A DNA stretch of 64,000 nt from JAVKBW01 sp964352715. GTDB lineage: Bacteria > Pseudomonadota > Alphaproteobacteria > UBA8366 > Aestuariispiraceae. The stretch lies in the NCBI GenBank assembly GCA_964352715.1, contig CAYGSU010000002.1:1-64000 (forward strand), in the 5' to 3' direction. Of this stretch, positions 1-9,038 are shown piece after piece. The notes below the pieces were generated by a model, which searched no databases, had not been told where the DNA came from, and saw only the letters and a list, made by a program, of their open reading frames with translations. Made by a program: the position numbers and the translations under genes. Numbering within the stretch: the stretch's first letter is position 1; each line of letters starts with the position of its first letter.

Positions 1-540
1 GAATTTGTCTGGATCATAGATCCGATTGACGGAACGCTGCCGTTTCTTGCCGGAATACCCGTGTTTGGCACACTGATCGCCCTGATCCAGGGCGATACTC
101 CGTTGGTCGGCGTGATCGATATGCCGATGACGCGGGAAAGGTGGGTTGGAAAGCACGGAATGCAAACTCATCGCAATGGAGAGCCGGTGTCGGTTCGTGC
201 CTGCGCCGGCTTATCGTCGGCACTGATGTCGACAAGCAACCCCGACTACTACGATCAGCACTCCGTCGGCGCATTGACGGCGATGAAGGATGCAACACGG
301 CTAACCGTCTATGGCGGCAGTTGCATGTCCTATGCGCAGATTGCGACCGGCCGGGTTGATGTCGGTATGGATGTTCAATTCGATATTCATGATTATCTGC
401 CTCTCGTGCCGGTAATACAGGGGGCGGGCGGAGTGATATCGGATTGGGAAGGGCGCCCGTTGACGAGACACTCGGGCGACAAGTTCATTGCTGCCGGCGA
501 TAGACGGGTGCATGAACAGGCGTTGACTCTGTTGGCCTGA
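1..540 (+). CDS. Histidinol-phosphatase-like inositol monophosphatase family protein (5' end outside window)
   Basis: The reading frame is open from base 1, so the N-terminus lies outside the window. The first visible residues contain the IMPase metal motif DPIDGT (about bases 19-36). Near the C-terminus, HDYLPLVPVIQGAGG followed by SDWEG matches the second family motif, in the form typical of HisN-type histidinol-phosphatases rather than true inositol monophosphatases. Family members are Mg-dependent phosphate monoesterases. The exact substrate is inferred only. The next gene converges on it with a 55-base gap, so it is not part of the phosphonate locus downstream. Confidence 0.8.
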   Translation, partial: EFVWIIDPIDGTLPFLAGIPVFGTLIALIQGDTPLVGVIDMPMTRERWVGKHGMQTHRNGEPVSVRACAGLSSALMSTSNPDYYDQHSVGALTAMKDATRLTVYGGSCMSYAQIATGRVDVGMDVQFDIHDYLPLVPVIQGAGGVISDWEGRPLTRHSGDKFIAAGDRRVHEQALTLLA

Positions 541-595
541 CGATACCGGGTGCATCGAGTGAGAACCATTTCAACCGGATTATTGTCCGCATCGT

Positions 596-3448
596 TCAGC
601 TGGTGGGGTGGATTCGTTCACCCATGACGGAGTTAATGGTATTGGCCAGTTCCGCAAGGCTGATCGGCTTAGTCGCCACCGCGTTCATACCGGCATCGAA
701 GTAGCTTTTCCGGTTCTCCAGCATGGCGTCGGCTGTTAATGCGATAATTGGAATCTCCGACTTGCTGCCCGGCATCGACCGTATCGTGCGCGTGGCGTCA
801 GGACCTGATACGCCCGGCATCCGTACGTCCATCAGAATGAAATCGTAAGTGCCGTTCTCATGCGACTTGATCGCATCAGCGCCATTCGGAACGATGGTGC
901 AAGTGTGGCCGAGGACGCCGAGAATGTTTTCAACAATCATCTGGTTGATCTCATTGTCCTCCGCGACCAGAACATGCAGCTTGCGTGTTGGTGAAGACCC
1001 GCTCTGATCGGCGTTTGCTGACTCTTCCTCCTGGGCCGCCTGATCCTGCGTTACAGGTGCAAGCACTTCGGTTGTTGCCTCGATATAGGGAAGGGTGAAC
1101 CAGAACGTGCTTCCCTTGCCGAGCTCGCTTTCGACACCGATTTGTCCCCCCAGCATGTTGACCAGCCGCTTGCAGATGGCGAGACCCAGCCCGGTGCCTT
1201 CGAACAACCGGCTGATGGAAGAATCCGCCTGAGTAAAATCGGTGAAGAGCCTCGATAAGGTTTCCTGCGACATGCCGATGCCGGTATCGATGATCTTGAA
1301 CTTCAGGAACGGCTTTCCTTCATCATCCTGCATCAGGTCGCCGTTAACCTCGACCCGGCCCTGTTTGGTGAATTTTATGGCATTACCGACGAGGTTGAAC
1401 AGAATTTGCCGCAGACGCGTCGGGTCCGATCGGACGACGTCAGGAAAGTCATCGGACAGGGTCATGGTTACATCAAGCCCGTCGCGTCCGCTGCCTGACA
1501 CCAGTGAAATCACATCCCTGATCTTTGACGGCAGATGGAAGTCGAGATACTCGATTTCGAGCTTCCCTGATTCCAGTTTGGAAATGTCGAGGATGTCGTT
1601 GATGATCCGAAGCAGATGTTGGGTTGATTCCTTGATCTTCTCGACCTTTTCGTAACTCTCCTTTGGAAGGTTATCTTCATACAGCATGTCGGCGAAGCCG
1701 AGGACACCTGTCATTGGCGTCCGGATCTCGTGGCTCATGCTGGCGAGGAATTCCGATTTGGCTTTGTTGGCGGCCTCTGCCTGATTCTGGGCATCCTGCA
1801 GGGTCTTTGCCTGTTCCCTAAGTTCGTAGGTCCGATCAGCGACAAGTTCTTCAATGACCTTCTGGCGGCCGGTGACCGTAAGAATGAGGATTGTACCCAT
1901 GGCCGTGACGACCAGGGCGCCAAGCAGAAAGAACCAGGACGTTTGGGATCGTTGTGCGTAGATAAACGGCAGGGTCGGGCGGATTTCCAGTTTCCATTCC
2001 CGGCCCGGCACAGCGATGGTTTTCTCCCACACCCCGATTTTCTCGGCCGCTGTGCTGTTTGAAAGTTCTGCGATGCGCGCCTCGAAGTCCTCGTCGCTTT
2101 CCTTGGGAAACAGGATGTGGACACCGTCCGGCGCAGATATATCCTTTAAGGCAATGTCGATCTGGCTGACGTTCAGGCCGCGTATGGCGTTCTCGACAAG
2201 GCTACCGACCCGAAAGACGCCGGTCGCATAGCCCCTGATATTCTGCCGGCGTTCTGCTTCTGTGTCGGGAACGCCGCCAGTTCCGTAATAGGGCAGAAAC
2301 ACCAGCACGCCGTATTGCGACCCTTCGTCCTGTACAAGGTTGATCCTTGCCGTAGTGACAGCCTGCCCCGAAGTCATCGCTTCATCGAGCGCTTTTCGAC
2401 GAACCGGGTTGGACCCGACATCAAAGCCAAGTGCAGGCCGATTCGTTTCCAACGGTTCGATATAGGAAACCACGATATAGTCCGGCCTGTCGCCGACCGG
2501 AATCAGGTTGCCCTGGTCATCGCGTTCAACGATCCGAAACGACCCGTCCTGCTGCGCCTGCATTCGCTCTTCGAACGATTTCAGATCGGCAGCCGGAATG
2601 CGTTCGTTCCACGACAGGGCGTGAATGGCCGATCTTTCCTCCAACAGGGGCAGGGTGAAAGCTGCAAACCTGAATCTTGTGATTTCGTCTGAAAGATACA
2701 GAAAGTCCCTTATGCGGTTCAGGGTCTGAAAAGATTCGCTCAGCGTCCGTGATATCACAAGGTCGGCAACTTCCGCCTGGTTCCTGAATTCCAGCTCAAC
2801 CTGCTTCTGGTCGAGCCGCAGAAGATACTGGAACAGGCTGACTGATATGATCAGAGATACAAGCGAGACAGCGACGACATTCTGCCACCGACCTGACCAG
2901 CTTCTTGTGTGCCTCAGCGCAATGGCAAGTGTAATCGGCGTAAAAATGAAAACGCCAAGGGTATCGCCGATCCACCAGATCAGCCATGTCTGGGGAATGC
3001 CGCTGCCAGGAATAAGGCCGGTGGCCCAGAGCGCTGTCGCCCCGAAACTGGCGTTGATCGTGCAGGCGAAGGCGCCGCCGAACAGAAAGAAACGCAGCAC
3101 GGTCCGGAAGTCCTGAAGCGGCGGGTCGAAGGCATTGAAGCGGCGGACCAGCCACATTGCGGCCAGGGCCTGAATGACGGCGCCGATGCCGACGGAAAAA
3201 CTGATGACATGGCTGGTCAGGGAGCTGACGTCGCCAATCAGGATGTTGTTCAGATAGGAGCCGAGAAAGACACCAAGACCCATCCAGCGTCCGCCGACCA
3301 GCATCACGCCAAGGGCGAAACCCGCAGCAGGCCAGACAGGAGAAGCATATCCCGCGCCGGTAGAGAGAATAAAGGTGGCTTTGCCGAGGAGGGCATATCC
3401 GGCGGCCACGGCCAGTATGACCAGAATTGCTTTTTTGGGTTCAATCAC
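596..3448 (-). CDS. Hybrid sensor histidine kinase (MASE1-CHASE-HisKA-HATPase-REC)
   Basis: This is a 950-residue membrane sensor. Residues 1 to about 200 are a multi-helix MASE1-type region. About 220-480 resemble a periplasmic CHASE domain, closed by a transmembrane helix near 500-525 and a coiled-coil linker. HisKA carries the phospho-accepting His at about residue 573 (SHEIRTPM). HATPase shows DTGIGM and GTGLGLAI. A C-terminal receiver carries its phospho-accepting Asp at about 874 (LMDVRMPG). No HPt or DNA-binding domain is present, so output probably passes to a separate phosphotransfer protein. It lies 255 bases downstream of phnE on the same strand. A link to phosphonate sensing is possible but not shown by the sequence. 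Confidence 0.9.
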   Translation of the reverse strand: MIEPKKAILVILAVAAGYALLGKATFILSTGAGYASPVWPAAGFALGVMLVGGRWMGLGVFLGSYLNNILIGDVSSLTSHVISFSVGIGAVIQALAAMWLVRRFNAFDPPLQDFRTVLRFFLFGGAFACTINASFGATALWATGLIPGSGIPQTWLIWWIGDTLGVFIFTPITLAIALRHTRSWSGRWQNVVAVSLVSLIISVSLFQYLLRLDQKQVELEFRNQAEVADLVISRTLSESFQTLNRIRDFLYLSDEITRFRFAAFTLPLLEERSAIHALSWNERIPAADLKSFEERMQAQQDGSFRIVERDDQGNLIPVGDRPDYIVVSYIEPLETNRPALGFDVGSNPVRRKALDEAMTSGQAVTTARINLVQDEGSQYGVLVFLPYYGTGGVPDTEAERRQNIRGYATGVFRVGSLVENAIRGLNVSQIDIALKDISAPDGVHILFPKESDEDFEARIAELSNSTAAEKIGVWEKTIAVPGREWKLEIRPTLPFIYAQRSQTSWFFLLGALVVTAMGTILILTVTGRQKVIEELVADRTYELREQAKTLQDAQNQAEAANKAKSEFLASMSHEIRTPMTGVLGFADMLYEDNLPKESYEKVEKIKESTQHLLRIINDILDISKLESGKLEIEYLDFHLPSKIRDVISLVSGSGRDGLDVTMTLSDDFPDVVRSDPTRLRQILFNLVGNAIKFTKQGRVEVNGDLMQDDEGKPFLKFKIIDTGIGMSQETLSRLFTDFTQADSSISRLFEGTGLGLAICKRLVNMLGGQIGVESELGKGSTFWFTLPYIEATTEVLAPVTQDQAAQEEESANADQSGSSPTRKLHVLVAEDNEINQMIVENILGVLGHTCTIVPNGADAIKSHENGTYDFILMDVRMPGVSGPDATRTIRSMPGSKSEIPIIALTADAMLENRKSYFDAGMNAVATKPISLAELANTINSVMGERIHPTS

Positions 3449-3703
3449 AAAGTGGCACCAATCGCAGTGATTGCCTTTATGAAGGTGTCTATAACCATCT
3501 GATCCCTATGATTTATCGATTCAACAAGCACAAATGGCCCCGTTTTCTGAGGGGCGTGCCGTTGCGCCATTATGAGTATGGCGTCGAATGTTCAAAAGTC
3601 CATGGTTAGGTATGTCGGGCCCCGTTGCCGCCACTGCAGGGAACGGGAGACAGACGATGAGAGGCGCTTCAGGCGGAGCGCTGCTTTTCGGGTCGTGCCC
3701 CCC

Positions 3704-4525
3704 TCAGATCAATCTTTTTCTGAGCTGTGAGGAGATTACATCAATGATCGTGACCGAAATGACAACGACGATGATAACCGCCGATGCCTTGTCGTACTGG
3801 AAGGAACGGAAGCTTTCGTAAAACGTAAACCCGATGCCACCCGCCCCGACGATGCCCAATACGGTGGCGGATCGAACCAGGGTTTCGAAACGGTATAGCG
3901 AAAAGCTGGTCCATAGCGGCATGACCTGCGGAATCACACCGAAAATGATCTGTTGCAGCCGGGACGCGCCGGTTGCCTGAATGCCTTCCACGGGACGTGG
4001 ATCGATTGCTTCAACCGCCTCGGAGAACAGTTTCGCGATGATACCAAGGTTATGAATGAAAAGCGCCATAACGCCTGCAAACGGGCCCAGCCCGACGGCG
4101 GCGACGAACAGAATGGCGAAGACCAGTTCGTTGATGGCGCGTGCGGCATCCATCAGCCTGCGCATCGGCTGAACGATCCATACGGGGGCGATGTTGTTTG
4201 AACACAACAAGGCGCAGGGTATGCCGACAACGATTGAAAGAAACGTGCCCCACAATGCGATCTGGATCGTTTCAATCATCTTGAAGACGATTGTCAGCCC
4301 GTCTTCGAAGTTCGGCGACATAAAATCACCGATGAAGGTCGCCATATTGCCGGCGTCGGTAATCAGGTAGGTCCAGTTGTTGACCTCGGCCGGGTAGTAG
4401 GAAACGCCCAGCAGAATCGCGATCACAAGGGCGGCGACCGCTGTACCGATATGTTGGGACCATCGCGGCTCAAGCTGTCGGGAAACTTCCGGTGAAATAG
4501 GTGTGTGGAGCGTTGTATCGGTCAT
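3704..4525 (-). CDS. phnE: Phosphonate ABC transporter permease PhnE
   Basis: This 273-residue inner-membrane permease has about six hydrophobic segments. Its cytoplasmic coupling loop (EAVEAIDPRPVEGIQATGAS, about residues 160-180) is characteristic of PhnE-type subunits. It is the last gene of the leftward phn operon, after phnD and phnC. Only one permease gene is present, so the channel is presumably a homodimer, whereas many alphaproteobacteria have PhnE1 and PhnE2. A strong hairpin separates it from phnD, so its transcription probably depends on read-through. No strong ribosome binding site is visible before its ATG. Confidence 0.92.
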   Translation of the reverse strand: MTDTTLHTPISPEVSRQLEPRWSQHIGTAVAALVIAILLGVSYYPAEVNNWTYLITDAGNMATFIGDFMSPNFEDGLTIVFKMIETIQIALWGTFLSIVVGIPCALLCSNNIAPVWIVQPMRRLMDAARAINELVFAILFVAAVGLGPFAGVMALFIHNLGIIAKLFSEAVEAIDPRPVEGIQATGASRLQQIIFGVIPQVMPLWTSFSLYRFETLVRSATVLGIVGAGGIGFTFYESFRSFQYDKASAVIIVVVISVTIIDVISSQLRKRLI

Positions 4526-4551
4526 GGGGCGCTACTCTGAAAAATTTTTTA

Positions 4552-4591
4552 ACACAAAAACAAACGGGGCGACGTCATCGACGCCGCCCCG
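4552..4591 (-). terminator. Hairpin with T-rich tail between phnD and phnE
   Basis: Read leftward, a near-perfect GC-rich stem (arms CGGGGCG and CGCCCCG, extended through GCGTC/GACGT) occupies 4565-4591. It is followed by a T-rich stretch complementary to 4552-4564. It sits directly after the phnD stop and before phnE. The simplest reading is a leaky intrinsic terminator that keeps the binding protein transcript more abundant than the permease transcript. Confidence 0.75.
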
Positions 4592-4605
4592 TGAGCCAGA
4601 AAGGG

Positions 4606-5598
4606 TCAGTAACCGGCGTTACCGACGATGTCGGCCATTTCCTTCAGTTTCTTAAGTTCGGCATCAGCCTCTGCAACAGCGGCCTCGTCACCGTCGTTCT
4701 GGGCCTTGATCCTGGCCTTGAACGCTTCGATCTGACGAACATCGAGAAGCTGCGCGTTCGACGATGCCAGGAACGGTCCCCAACCATCGGAAAGATTGGC
4801 GAGCACTTCACGTTCGTGCTTCACTTTTTCCGGGCTGCCGAAACGTCCGTACTGCATGAAGAAATAGTAGATCTTCTGCTTTACATCATCATCCAGATCC
4901 ACACGCCAGACCATCGGGTCGGACGGGATCAGCGGCGAGCGCCAGATTTCCTTGATGTTCTTGAAAGCGGCCATGTTGTTATCCTGCAGGCGCGCGTAGA
5001 TGGATTCGGTGTTGTTGGTTGCGATATCGACTTTCTGGTTGGCGACTGCCAGGGCGTTGCCTTCGTGGTTGGAGCTTGTGACGCGCTTGAAGCAATCTTC
5101 CGGTGTCTTGTTGTTCAGCGCCCAGACATAGTAGCCGGGAATGGCGAAACCGGATGTCGAATTCGGGTCGCCGTTGCCGAAGGTCAGCGTCTTGTCGCAT
5201 TTCAGGACATCGTCAAGCGATTCAATCGGGGAGTCCTTGTGCACGATCAGCAGTGAATTGTAGCCTTTCGAACCGTCGTCCTTGATAGTCTGGGCGAAGA
5301 CCTCGCCGCCGGCGCGGTCAACCGCAACGATGGCCGACTTGTTGCCGAACCAGGCCAGATCAACCTTCTTGAAGCGCATGCCTTCGATGACGCCGGCATA
5401 GTCGGATGCAAAGAACGGTTTGACTGTTACGCCAAGCGATTTTTCCATATCCTGCAGGAACGGGCCGAAGGATTCTTCAAGCGCGGAAGCGGATTCGGTC
5501 GAAATGATGCCGAAGTTGATCTGGTCTGGCATCTCAGCCTGCGCGGCCCCCAGACCGAACAGGGAAACCGCAGCGGCGGTCAGAAGCTTTTTGAACAT
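4606..5598 (-). CDS. phnD: Phosphonate ABC transporter substrate-binding protein PhnD
   Basis: This is a 330-residue periplasmic binding protein. The N-terminus is a Sec signal peptide with a likely cut after AAQA (about residue 21). The mature start (QINFGIISTES) and the later SDYAGVIEGMRFKKVDLAWFG block are typical of PhnD/PhnS-type phosphonate binders. A good Shine-Dalgarno (AAGGAGAGAA) precedes the ATG. It lies 27 bases downstream of phnC and before phnE. By family it binds 2-aminoethylphosphonate or other alkylphosphonates; specificity cannot be read here. Confidence 0.93.
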   Translation of the reverse strand: MFKKLLTAAAVSLFGLGAAQAEMPDQINFGIISTESASALEESFGPFLQDMEKSLGVTVKPFFASDYAGVIEGMRFKKVDLAWFGNKSAIVAVDRAGGEVFAQTIKDDGSKGYNSLLIVHKDSPIESLDDVLKCDKTLTFGNGDPNSTSGFAIPGYYVWALNNKTPEDCFKRVTSSNHEGNALAVANQKVDIATNNTESIYARLQDNNMAAFKNIKEIWRSPLIPSDPMVWRVDLDDDVKQKIYYFFMQYGRFGSPEKVKHEREVLANLSDGWGPFLASSNAQLLDVRQIEAFKARIKAQNDGDEAAVAEADAELKKLKEMADIVGNAGY

Positions 5599-5625
5599 TT
5601 CTCTCTCCTTGAATTGTACGAAGCG

Positions 5626-6522
5626 TTAGGCATCCAATGCGGATACAGCTGACGTTTTGGGGCTATGACGGTGCCCCCGCCCTTGTTCATCGGGCCCGTT
5701 ACCGGACGGTTGTCCGTAATCGCTGAGATTGGTGACATTCGCTGGCGGTTCGTCGGGAATGGCCTCGACGCCGTAAAGCGATTGCAGGTCTTCCTTCGTC
5801 ATGTCGCCGACGGCGCCGTCCTGGACGATCCTTCCGTCTTTCAGCGCAACGATCCGGTCGCAGTGCTTGAAGGCATGGTCGATCTGATGCAGCGAAACGA
5901 TGACGGTGACGCCATCCTGCTGGTTGATTTCCCGTAGGGTCGACATGACGTTTTCCGCCGATGCCGGGTCGAGCGACGCAATCGGCTCGTCCGCAAGAAT
6001 CAGTTTCGCTTCCTGCGCCAGGGCGCGAGCGATGGCGGCGCGCTGCTGCTGTCCGCCCGACAACGTTGACGCCCGCTGATAGGCCTGGTCGACAATGCCG
6101 ACGCGTTCCAGAGCTTGCAGGGCCTTGATCTTGTCGGCGCGCGGGAACCTGCCGAGCGTGCCGCGCCACTTGCTGATGCGGCCGAGACGGCCGACGACAA
6201 CATTGGTCAGCAGCGACAAGCGGCCGACCAGATTGAATTGTTGGAAAATGATCCCGATCTCGGTCCGAAGCTCGGTCATGTCGCGCGACTTGCTGCCGTT
6301 TTTCTGGCACTGCTTGCCGAACAGATCGATACTGCCACCGGAGGCATCAATCGTTTCAAACCCGGCGATCAGGCGGATCAATGTTGACTTGCCGGACCCT
6401 GAAGCGCCGATGAGACCGACCATTTCCCCTTCGTGAACCGTAAGGGAGACATCCTTCAGGATCGGCTTGTTCGCCTTGAACGACTTTACAACACGATTGA
6501 TCGACAGTGCAGGCACGCGCAT
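5626..6522 (-). CDS. phnC: Phosphonate ABC transporter ATP-binding protein PhnC
   Basis: This 298-residue ATPase has Walker A GASGSGKST, signature LSGGQQQR and Walker B ILADEPIASLD. It energises uptake through PhnE. The C-terminus extends by several tens of residues beyond a usual PhnC, in a polar Gly/Pro/His-rich tail of unknown role. AAAAGGAG precedes the start. It is separated from the DUF1045 gene by 111 bases, the largest gap inside the locus, so it may have its own promoter. Confidence 0.92.
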   Translation of the reverse strand: MRVPALSINRVVKSFKANKPILKDVSLTVHEGEMVGLIGASGSGKSTLIRLIAGFETIDASGGSIDLFGKQCQKNGSKSRDMTELRTEIGIIFQQFNLVGRLSLLTNVVVGRLGRISKWRGTLGRFPRADKIKALQALERVGIVDQAYQRASTLSGGQQQRAAIARALAQEAKLILADEPIASLDPASAENVMSTLREINQQDGVTVIVSLHQIDHAFKHCDRIVALKDGRIVQDGAVGDMTKEDLQSLYGVEAIPDEPPANVTNLSDYGQPSGNGPDEQGRGHRHSPKTSAVSALDA

Positions 6523-6633
6523 GAGAACTCCTTTTGGGGGGAAGGATTAATCACGAGGGTGCACATGTTGTGTGACGGATTTGTGTCCGTTTTTTTAAGC
6601 TTGGATGCGCCGTAGCACGCGGCAGGACAGGTG

Positions 6634-7326
6634 CTATGCCGTGAACGGAAACCGCTTCCTGATCATAAACGGCTGGTCGGGTTCTTTTTGCTCGAATACG
6701 GTAATAAAGTTGACTGGAACTGGTTCAACGAACACGGGGTTAAAGACATTCTGGTAGGCGGGGATCAGAACGTCTGCTTCCTTCGGCTCGACCGGGCCGG
6801 TCAGGGTCATGTGGAACCGGAACTCTTCAAACACATAGGGGTAGCCCCAACGGTCGAGATTGCTGCGCTGCCCCGCTGTCAGCTTGTCGGGTTGTCGGCG
6901 TTCTCTGTCTCCTTGGGTCATCGGTTCTCTCAATGGATCAAGCGCGGCAACGCAGGCATCGGCCAGGTCACGTAACGCGTCGCTGTCATGTTGTGGTTTC
7001 AGGGCGATGAAATCGCCCAGTTGCGCGACCGAAAGTGGTGGCATGGCGAAGGGGCTCAGTCCGTCGGCGAGGCGCGATACGGCTTCCATCAGATTGGCTA
7101 CAATATAGTCCGGCGCCAGCCGGAAAGGCGCCTTGAGGGTGCCGTGAAAGCCGTATCGCCGGGGCGCTTTGGTAATTGTCCGCATCCGCGCGGCATCGAT
7201 ACCCGGAACAGAAAGCGGTTCGCCGGACCAGCCCGTCCTCGGGTTTCGACCAAGGCAAGTGGCGCCGGCGCGCTCGAAGGCGCTGTCCGGTTCCGGTGTG
7301 AAGTAAAGGGCGTAGCGCGATGACAT
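6634..7326 (-). CDS. DUF1045 phosphonate-operon protein, 2H-phosphoesterase-like
   Basis: This protein has 230 residues from the ATG at 7326, four bases after the preceding stop; a longer upstream reading is unlikely. It shows two HxT motifs, His61-Gly-Thr63 (YGFHGTLKAPF) and His172-Met-Thr174 (FRFHMTLTGP), about 110 residues apart. This is the hallmark of the 2H phosphoesterase superfamily, whose members open cyclic phosphates. DUF1045 proteins are known from phosphonate operons but their reaction is not settled. No phnP (cyclic ribose phosphate phosphodiesterase) or phnN is in the window, so a role in processing the cyclic product of C-P lyase is plausible but inferred. Confidence 0.85.
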   Translation of the reverse strand: MSSRYALYFTPEPDSAFERAGATCLGRNPRTGWSGEPLSVPGIDAARMRTITKAPRRYGFHGTLKAPFRLAPDYIVANLMEAVSRLADGLSPFAMPPLSVAQLGDFIALKPQHDSDALRDLADACVAALDPLREPMTQGDRERRQPDKLTAGQRSNLDRWGYPYVFEEFRFHMTLTGPVEPKEADVLIPAYQNVFNPVFVEPVPVNFITVFEQKEPDQPFMIRKRFPFTA

Positions 7327-7330
7327 TCTG

Positions 7331-7879
7331 TCAGGCAGTTTCGGAAAGGGCAGCTTCTGCATAGGCGAGAAAGTGAGCAAGCGACCCGGTTTTCGCATCG
7401 GGTGTCTTAGCCGCATCGTCCCAGCGGCGAAGGTTTACGGCGTCAGACGCATAGGGTTGACCAATGAAGGCATCGGCATCGAACCCGTCGACACCGCCCT
7501 GAAGCTCCAGGCTGCGAACGGACGCCGGCGACAGGGTTTCAAAGTATCCGGGCTCGGTCGCACACAGATACTGTTTGGCTGCGACATGCAGGCGTACCGG
7601 TTCGGTGACGGCCTTGCCGAAATATCGGGACAGATAGGCAGCGCCGATCTGTTCATGTTTGCGGTCGATGCCCGCTTCAGCCGCACCATCGTGCTTGTTG
7701 TCCACCAGATGGCCAATATCGTGCAGCAGGGCGGCCGCTATCAGATCGGGTGACGCGCTGCTGTCTTCGGCCTGCTGTGCGCATTGCAGGGCATGCTGAA
7801 GCTGGTTGACGGCTTCCATTCCATACCGCCTGTTTCCGACGTCATCGAGTATTTTCTGTAAATGGTCTATCGACTGCAT
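7331..7879 (-). CDS. PhnZ-like HD-domain oxygenase of phosphonate operons
   Basis: This protein has 182 residues from the ATG at 7879, chosen because AAGGAAACACCC precedes it. It is an HD-domain protein with the mixed-valent diiron ligand pattern of PhnZ: His29, His53-Asp54, His75, His98 and an Asp in the LRRWDDAAK block. Tyr19 and Glu22 (RYGMEAV) and Lys102 match PhnZ active-site positions. PhnZ oxidatively cleaves 1-hydroxy-2-aminoethylphosphonate to glycine and phosphate. The usual partner, the 2-oxoglutarate dioxygenase PhnY, is not adjacent. It sits between phnM and the DUF1045 gene in one operon. Confidence 0.85.
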   Translation of the reverse strand: MQSIDHLQKILDDVGNRRYGMEAVNQLQHALQCAQQAEDSSASPDLIAAALLHDIGHLVDNKHDGAAEAGIDRKHEQIGAAYLSRYFGKAVTEPVRLHVAAKQYLCATEPGYFETLSPASVRSLELQGGVDGFDADAFIGQPYASDAVNLRRWDDAAKTPDAKTGSLAHFLAYAEAALSETA

Positions 7880-7895
7880 GGGTGTTTCCTTGTGT

Positions 7896-9038
7896 TCAGG
7901 CGATCCGGTTGCCGTCGCGCCAGACCGTGCGGACGATGGGATGATGTGGCGAAGCATGCACCCGCACAATATCGGCACGCTTCCCGATGGCAATTTCGCC
8001 GCGATCGGACAGGCCTACCGAAGTCGCCGGTGTCTTGCTGATCATGGCGATGGCCTGGGGTAGCGAAATGCTTTCCACCCTGTCGCTCAAAACGAAGGCC
8101 GCATGCAGCAGGCTGAATGGCACATAGTCGCTTGATACGATGTCGAGAACACCGAGCGCCGCCAGATCGAGTGCCGACACATTGCCGGAATGAGACCCGC
8201 CGCGCACAACATTCGGCCCGCCCATCATGACACTCAGGCCGTGCGCGCGGGACGCTTTGGCCGCTTCCACCGTGGTTGGAAATTCCGCAATCGACATCCC
8301 GTCGTTGACGGCTTCTCTGACATGGTCATGTGTTGCATCGTCATGACTGGCGAGGCTGATACCCCGCTCCTGGGCCCGGCTGACGACATATTTGCGGTTG
8401 CCGGCACCATGCGCTTCCTGCTTTGCCTTTTGTTCGCAGATAAAACCTTCCATGGCGGAATCGGACAGGCCGAATTTGCCCTGATAGTATTCCCGGTACT
8501 TCTCTTCCTTGACAAATTGCCGCTGTCCCGGCGTGTGGTCCATGACGGAGACCAGACGAACAAGGTCGTGATTGATCAGCGGCTCAAGCAGGTCCGGCAG
8601 GTTCGGGAATGAAATTTCGCAGCGCAGATGAAGCTGGTGATCGACCCGCAGCAACTTGGCCTCGATGGCGGTTTGTAGCGCAGTGACGATTTCCGTCAAC
8701 CGCCGGATCCGCGCGCTTGTCTGTGACAGCGCGCCGATGGCGATGGCGTCGAAGACGGTGGTAATGCCAGCGGCGGCGATCTGGCTGTCATGCGCGATAA
8801 CGGCTGCCGTCGCTGGCCAATCGGTGCCCGGACGCGGCGTCATGTGGCCTTCCAGACTGTCTGTGTGCAGTTCGACAAGGCCTGGGATTACCAGATCGCC
8901 TTCCATATCCAATGCCCCGGAAATGGAAGTAGGGCCTTCACCGATATCGTCGATGCGGCCATCGCGAATGATCAGTGTTCCATCGATGATGCGGTCACCG
9001 GTTACGATCCTGGCATTGGTCAGGATCAAGTCAGTCAT
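7896..9038 (-). CDS. phnM: Alpha-D-ribose 1-methylphosphonate 5-triphosphate diphosphatase PhnM
   Basis: This is a 380-residue amidohydrolase-fold enzyme. The metal-binding segment ELHTDSLEGHMTPRPG near residues 55-72 is the PhnM form of the family motif. In the C-P lyase pathway it removes pyrophosphate from the triphosphate intermediate, giving 5-phospho-ribose 1-methylphosphonate, the substrate of PhnJ. Its start overlaps the phnL stop by four bases (ATGA), so translation is coupled. Sixteen bases separate its stop from the PhnZ-like gene. Confidence 0.95.
   Translation of the reverse strand: MTDLILTNARIVTGDRIIDGTLIIRDGRIDDIGEGPTSISGALDMEGDLVIPGLVELHTDSLEGHMTPRPGTDWPATAAVIAHDSQIAAAGITTVFDAIAIGALSQTSARIRRLTEIVTALQTAIEAKLLRVDHQLHLRCEISFPNLPDLLEPLINHDLVRLVSVMDHTPGQRQFVKEEKYREYYQGKFGLSDSAMEGFICEQKAKQEAHGAGNRKYVVSRAQERGISLASHDDATHDHVREAVNDGMSIAEFPTTVEAAKASRAHGLSVMMGGPNVVRGGSHSGNVSALDLAALGVLDIVSSDYVPFSLLHAAFVLSDRVESISLPQAIAMISKTPATSVGLSDRGEIAIGKRADIVRVHASPHHPIVRTVWRDGNRIA

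Noticed and set aside
3655..3700. Possible terminator after phnE (GCGCT/AGCGC stem)
   Set aside because: The stem is short and no T-run follows on the phnE strand.
6575..6596. Hairpin ACGGA-TTTGTG-TCCGT with T-run on the plus strand
   Set aside because: There is no plus-strand gene upstream to terminate, and on the coding strand it has an A-run before it rather than a T-run after it. Left unannotated.
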